Below are positions 6,623 through 8,946 of a stretch of 8,946 nt of DNA, in pieces. How positions within the stretch are numbered: the first letter of the stretch is position 1; each line of letters begins with the position of its first letter. Made by a program: the position numbers and the translations under genes. This stretch comes from PALSA-243 sp049522755 (GTDB lineage Bacteria; Acidobacteriota; Terriglobia; Bryobacterales; Bryobacteraceae): the NCBI GenBank assembly GCA_049522755.1, contig JBEKNN010000332.1:1-8946 (forward strand), in the 5' to 3' direction. The notes beneath the pieces were generated by a model that ran no database searches, had not been told where the DNA came from, and worked only from the letters and a program-made list of their open reading frames with translations.

Positions 6623-6627
6623 GGAGG
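6623..6627 (+). promoter_or_regulatory. GGAGG, possible ribosome site for an upstream TTG start
   Basis: GGAGG lies 5 bases before an in-frame TTG at 6633. It is the only good Shine-Dalgarno sequence ahead of the XRE gene. If used, the protein gains 13 residues over the ATG at 6672. Confidence 0.35.
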
Positions 6628-6671
6628 CCAACTTGGTCAACGTGCTTGATTCGCGTTTTTATGCTGTCTAC

Positions 6672-7073
6672 ATGCCCCGGCAGTCCAAGGATGAATCTGA
6701 TAACAATGGTTTCCCGCAACGGCTTTCCACGCTGCGTAAAGATCGCGGACTAACGCAACAGGCCCTCGCGGATATGGTCCCGTTGGGAATCACCCAGATG
6801 AAACGCTATGAGGCGGGAACCTCCCAGCCCACCCTCGACGTGATCCGGAAACTATCCCAAGCCTTGCGTGTGAGCGCTGATGAACTACTCTTTGGAAAAG
6901 CCGAGCGGGGACCAGATGAGGACCTTCGTTTGCAGTTCGAAGCCATATCGCGCTTCAACGAGGAAGAGAAGAAGGTAGTCAGGTCTGTGCTCGAAGGTTT
7001 GCTGCTGACGCATGAAGCGCGCAGATGGTCGCCGGGCGCGGCTTCTGCGGCTTCCAAGGGGAACACGCGATGA
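6672..7073 (+). CDS. XRE-family helix-turn-helix transcriptional regulator
   Basis: From the ATG at 6672 the protein is 133 aa. A Cro/CI-type HTH spans about residues 14-74 (FPQRLSTLRKDRGLTQQALA, then the recognition helix ITQMKRYEAGTSQPTLDVIR). A helical tail (82-119, DEDLRLQFEAISRFNEEEKK) probably forms the dimer. It most likely represses its own operon and the divergent primase operon through the palindromes at 6594-6620. The stop overlaps the next gene as ATGA, so it is the first gene of an XRE-antitoxin-RelE operon. The start is uncertain. The frame is open back to an ATG at 6600, with others at 6621 and a TTG at 6633 that has GGAGG before it. I chose 6672 because the conserved fold needs nothing earlier, although this ATG has no clear ribosome site. 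Confidence 0.87.
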   Translation: MPRQSKDESDNNGFPQRLSTLRKDRGLTQQALADMVPLGITQMKRYEAGTSQPTLDVIRKLSQALRVSADELLFGKAERGPDEDLRLQFEAISRFNEEEKKVVRSVLEGLLLTHEARRWSPGAASAASKGNTR

Positions 7074-7318
7074 GCGACCGCGATCACGCTCACGAGTTGA
7101 TTGACCGATTACCGGAGACGCAGCTTTCGGCCCTGATTGGGCTGCTGGAAACCATCGTCGATCCTGTAGCCGCCGCTCTGCGCAACGCACCCCTCGATGA
7201 TGAGCCGGAGACCGAAGAAGAAAGACAGGCCGTCAGTGAAGCCCGCGACTGGCTCGCCAAGCGCGGCGGCAAAGGTATCCCGCACGATGAAGCCATGCGC
7301 CGCCTGGCGCTGGAGTGA
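7070..7318 (+). CDS. Acidic antitoxin partner of the RelE toxin
   Basis: This 82-aa acidic, mostly helical protein lies directly before the relE gene. It has an N-terminal amphipathic part (HELIDRLPETQLSALIGLLE), an acidic middle (PLDDEPETEEERQ) and a basic-glycine turn (KRGGKGIPHDEAMRRL). I recognise this layout from small unnamed antitoxins that sit before RelE genes. Unlike classical RelB or Phd it shows no clear DNA-binding domain, so the preceding XRE protein may supply operon control. The ATG at 7070 overlaps the XRE stop as ATGA and has AAGGGGA about 7 bases upstream, which decides this start over an in-frame one at 7025. Assignment rests mainly on context and general pattern. Confidence 0.75.
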   Translation: MSDRDHAHELIDRLPETQLSALIGLLETIVDPVAAALRNAPLDDEPETEEERQAVSEARDWLAKRGGKGIPHDEAMRRLALE

Positions 7319-7563
7319 AACAGATCGAGTGGACCGATGCGTCGCTGGAGGATATGGCGGCGCTCGATAAAGGGATTGCCCGCCGCGTCAAACAAGCTGT
7401 CGAGCGGTTCGCCGAAACCGGTGCTGGCAGCGTAAAAAGACTCCAGGGCATCAACCCGCCCGAGTATCGCCTTCGGGTCGGCGACTACCGCGTCCGTTTC
7501 GAACTGGACAGCGAAACCGTTCGCATTCTCCGCGTGCGGAACCGCCGCGAAGCTTACCGCTGA
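7315..7563 (+). CDS. relE: RelE/ParE-superfamily toxin
   Basis: This 82-aa protein has the length and pattern of a RelE toxin, which cuts mRNA in the ribosome when not bound by its antitoxin. Visible features are two N-terminal helices (residues 10-36), the conserved KRLQG (41-45) with YRLRVGDYRVRFEL (51-64), and a final strand RILRVRNRREAYR (70-82) ending in Y81. Many relatives have His where N76 stands in the RVRNRREAYR segment, so activity may be altered, though basic residues and the tyrosine remain. The start is a GTG at 7315 sharing GTGA with the antitoxin stop, so it is translationally coupled. The stop lies only 4 bases from the stop of the convergent relaxase remnant. It could instead be a ParE-like gyrase toxin, but the short length and the VGDYRV pattern favour RelE. 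Confidence 0.87.
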   Translation: MKQIEWTDASLEDMAALDKGIARRVKQAVERFAETGAGSVKRLQGINPPEYRLRVGDYRVRFELDSETVRILRVRNRREAYR

Positions 7564-7567
7564 ACGA

Positions 7568-8188
7568 TCAGTGCTCCATCGCCATCGCCTGGCCGTGATC
7601 CTCGGCGGGTAACTGCGCCTGGCTGTGTTCCGCTGCCGGCCCTGAGTCTTCCGTCCCCACCGCTGCCGCGTGCGACACCTCGCGGCTGAGCAACTTCCCG
7701 AGATTGCCGGCGTCATTAGTGTAGATCTGCGCATCGTAGCGGGCGCGGGAAACGGCGACATACGCCAGTCGGCTGTTGATGAGCTTCTCGTGAGCCTCTT
7801 CGGTATCGACGTTGACCAGCACCTGGTCGGCTGTCGCGCCCTGGCTGCTGTGGCTCGTCACCGCGTAGCCGTACTCGAGATGGCGACTCTCTTCCAGGTT
7901 GAAGCGCACCTCGCGGCCGGAGTCGAGTTTGATTTCCACGTTGCCGCGCTCATCAATGCTCCCGATGGCGCCCAGTTCGCGGTTGGCGATCCGGTGCTCT
8001 TTGTCGGGCCCCGTAAACTGCACGCGGTCGCCTTCGCTGAACGCCTGCTCACTCTCGCGGTACACCGTCACGCCCTGCAAGCGGCGCGGATCGTAGGTCA
8101 GCGTCTCATTGCCCCGCTCCACCGTGAGCAGGTTCTTTTCATTGTCGACGCTTGCGACCTTGGCATATGCGCCGGGGCTGATCCCCAT
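7568..8188 (-). CDS. Relaxase remnant, C-terminal helicase piece (motifs V and VI)
   Basis: This 206-aa open stretch starts at an ATG that is only an internal Met (GSRSMGISPG). It is in the same frame as the piece upstream, separated by a TAA and 6 codons. It contains an SH3-like insert of the RecD2 type (about 5-100), motif V (GYAVTSHSSQGAT, 107-119), and motif VI (YVAVSRAR, 143-150). A low-complexity Ala/His/Gln tail follows. No ribosome site precedes the ATG, so independent expression is doubtful. By itself it lacks the Walker motifs and could not hydrolyse ATP. Confidence 0.6.
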   Translation of the reverse strand: MGISPGAYAKVASVDNEKNLLTVERGNETLTYDPRRLQGVTVYRESEQAFSEGDRVQFTGPDKEHRIANRELGAIGSIDERGNVEIKLDSGREVRFNLEESRHLEYGYAVTSHSSQGATADQVLVNVDTEEAHEKLINSRLAYVAVSRARYDAQIYTNDAGNLGKLLSREVSHAAAVGTEDSGPAAEHSQAQLPAEDHGQAMAMEH

Positions 8189-8206
8189 CGACCTGCTGCC
8201 CTTCGT

Positions 8207-8869
8207 TTAACGCACTACGTCGCCGGCTGCATACTGCGCCGCCCAGGCGCGGTCCGCGCCCGTCATGTCCTGGCGCGGGATCAGCAATTTCACGGAATGC
8301 TCTTCGCCGCTCACACTGCCGCGCTCCTGTAATTCGCCGTGGATGGCGCGGTTCAGTTCCATGCGGGATTTGTTGTCGGGCGAGATGACCAGTGTTCCTT
8401 CGGGCTGCTCGGCATAGGTCCGCGCGATCGTCTGCACACGCTCGGCACGGTCGCCGATCTCATGTACGCGGCCTTGTTCGTCCAGCCCGGCGATGGCTTG
8501 CCGCACTTCGCCACGGGCAAGCTGCTCCACCGTCTCTTTCAGCGCCGGGTCTTTCTGCCGCACGATGTCATCGAGCCGCGCCGTGCGCATGCCCGCCTCT
8601 TGCAGTTGCTCGAACGGTCTGCCGGCGTCCACCGCCTGGTGTTGCCGCGTGTCGCCCACCAGCACCACGCGCTCATTCTCCTTTAGCCGCTCGAAAAACT
8701 CGTGCACCTGTTTGGTGCTGGCGAGGCTCGATTCATCCACGAAGTAGAGATGCTTTCCGCCATCGTGCACACGCTCGCCCTGTGCGAGATGGTGCTGCAA
8801 CGTAGCGGATTTGATGCCAGCCTCTTCGAGCTGATACGCGGCCCGCGACGTGGGCGCGAACCCCTCCAC
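8207..8869 (-). CDS. Relaxase remnant, middle helicase piece (motifs Ia to III)
   Basis: The piece has 220 codons from an internal GTG (the Val of YTVEGF) to the TAA at 8207-8209. It holds motif Ia (GFAPTSRAA, 3-11), the Walker B box LYFVDESSL (D45, E46) and motif III VLVGDTRQHQAV (69-80). The TLVISPDNKSRMELNRAIH segment is typical of TraI-like helicases. It ends at DVVR, where relatives continue with Tyr-Thr-Lys/Arg-Gly-Ser. The frame is open upstream to the window edge, but the protein sense changes frame near 8880, so the GTG is not a true start. Confidence 0.6.
   Translation of the reverse strand: MEGFAPTSRAAYQLEEAGIKSATLQHHLAQGERVHDGGKHLYFVDESSLASTKQVHEFFERLKENERVVLVGDTRQHQAVDAGRPFEQLQEAGMRTARLDDIVRQKDPALKETVEQLARGEVRQAIAGLDEQGRVHEIGDRAERVQTIARTYAEQPEGTLVISPDNKSRMELNRAIHGELQERGSVSGEEHSVKLLIPRQDMTGADRAWAAQYAAGDVVR
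8681..8690 (-). repeat. GCGGCTAAAG 10-mer, copy 5
   Basis: This exact copy lies in the relaxase remnant and is read as part of Arg-Leu-Lys (CGG CTA AAG), using the rare leucine codon CTA. That is a third reading frame relative to the other copies. Confidence 0.5.
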
Positions 8870-8880
8870 CGTGTAGCCTT

Positions 8881-8946
8881 CTTTCTCCGCCGCTTCGCGG
8901 AGGGCGGCTAAAGAAGTGGTCTTGCCGGCGCCGGCCGCGCCCTGTA
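8881..8946 (-). pseudogene. Relaxase Walker A segment in the shifted frame
   Basis: On the minus strand this segment reads AAGAGKTTSLAALREAAEKE, the P-loop (Walker A) of the relaxase helicase. It is in a different frame from the downstream GYTVEGFAPTS. The switch falls in the A-rich run at about 8876-8889; removing two bases or adding one would join the halves perfectly. The segment continues beyond the window. Confidence 0.7.
8906..8915 (+). repeat. GCGGCTAAAG 10-mer, copy 6
   Basis: This exact copy lies just after the Walker A motif of the relaxase remnant. On the gene strand it is read as Leu-Ala-Ala with a TTA codon. The extended 11-mer GGCGGCTAAAG is present. Confidence 0.5.

Larger units (their letters stand above)
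6542..6671. promoter_or_regulatory. Divergent control region for primase operon and XRE operon
   Basis: These 130 bases separate the minus-strand primase operon from the plus-strand XRE operon and are the most A/T-rich stretch nearby. On the minus strand a perfect TTGACA lies at 6585-6590, but no good -10 box follows at 16-18 bases. On the plus strand TTAACC (6573-6578) and TATATG (6597-6602), 18 bases apart, could form a weak promoter for the regulator. Two perfect palindromes overlap or follow these boxes, so repression by the adjacent XRE protein is plausible. The exact promoters remain guesses. Confidence 0.5.
7568..8946 (-). pseudogene. MobF (TrwC/TraI) relaxase, helicase half, frameshifted and nonsense-interrupted
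   Basis: Read through its two lesions, this stretch encodes about 460 residues of the RecD-like helicase half of a conjugative relaxase. That enzyme nicks the origin of transfer and unwinds plasmid DNA for export. Helicase motifs occur in the right order: Walker A AAGAGKTT (near the right edge), motif Ia GFAPTSRAA, motif II VDESS, motif III GDTRQ, motif V TSHSSQG and motif VI VSRAR. The N-terminal relaxase domain would lie beyond the right edge. Two lesions break the gene: the frame changes in an A-rich tract at about 8876-8889, and a TAA at 8207-8209 stands where relatives have tyrosine (VVR-Y-TKGS). Both could be real decay or sequencing errors. The gene lies convergent to relE. Confidence 0.8.

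Noticed and set aside
7670..8332. A 220-codon plus-strand ORF over the relaxase remnant
   Set aside because: It is antisense to conserved helicase motifs V and VI and spans the TAA lesion, so it is a composition shadow.
1..8946. CRISPR arrays, tRNA or rRNA genes, insertion-sequence ends, clear attachment-site repeats
   Set aside because: Reading both strands I found no regularly spaced repeats, no cloverleaf candidates, no transposase and no convincing long direct repeats at element boundaries.

Overview
The window (8946 bases, roughly 60% G+C by eye) reads as part of an integrated or plasmid-borne mobile element in a high-GC soil-type bacterium. An acidobacterium of the Solibacter/Bryobacter kind is my best guess. 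That rests on the style of the Rhs tail, the VapB ending in PPAWD and the primase/recombinase pair. It is an inference, because no rRNA or housekeeping gene is present.

Layout from left to right. (1) Bases 1-1173, minus strand: the C-terminal end of an Rhs-type protein without its large repeat body. Its last 13 bases overlap the start of a small zinc-ribbon membrane protein that runs off the left edge. (2) Bases 1174-1349: 176 bases without a gene, holding only a weak hairpin. (3) Bases 1350-6541, minus strand: a tightly packed run read from right to left. It holds a 1033-aa primase (CHC2 zinc finger, Toprim, P-loop ATPase, C-terminal winged-helix-like region), an intact tyrosine recombinase, a DUF7673-type protein, a Phd/VapB antitoxin and a VapC toxin. 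Neighbouring genes overlap by 4-10 bases or lie 3 bases apart, so this is very likely one operon. (4) Bases 6542-6671: a divergent control region with two perfect 10-bp palindromes. (5) Bases 6672-7563, plus strand: an XRE regulator, an acidic antitoxin and a RelE toxin, each overlapping the next by 4 bases. (6) Bases 7568-8946, minus strand: the RecD-like helicase half of a MobF (TrwC/TraI) conjugative relaxase, running off the right edge. It is broken by a frameshift near 8876-8889 and by an in-frame TAA at 8207-8209.

Together the genes provide DNA replication (primase-ATPase), recombination or integration (tyrosine recombinase), stable inheritance (VapBC at one end, a RelE module at the other) and a remnant of DNA transfer (relaxase). 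The XRE protein is well placed to control both its own toxin-antitoxin operon and the divergent replication operon. Two signals cut across gene boundaries. The 10-mer GCGGCTAAAG/CTTTAGCCGC occurs six times exactly, in both orientations and all three reading frames. A cluster of short repeats (3482-3597) lies inside the unstructured tail of the primase gene, just upstream of the recombinase gene.
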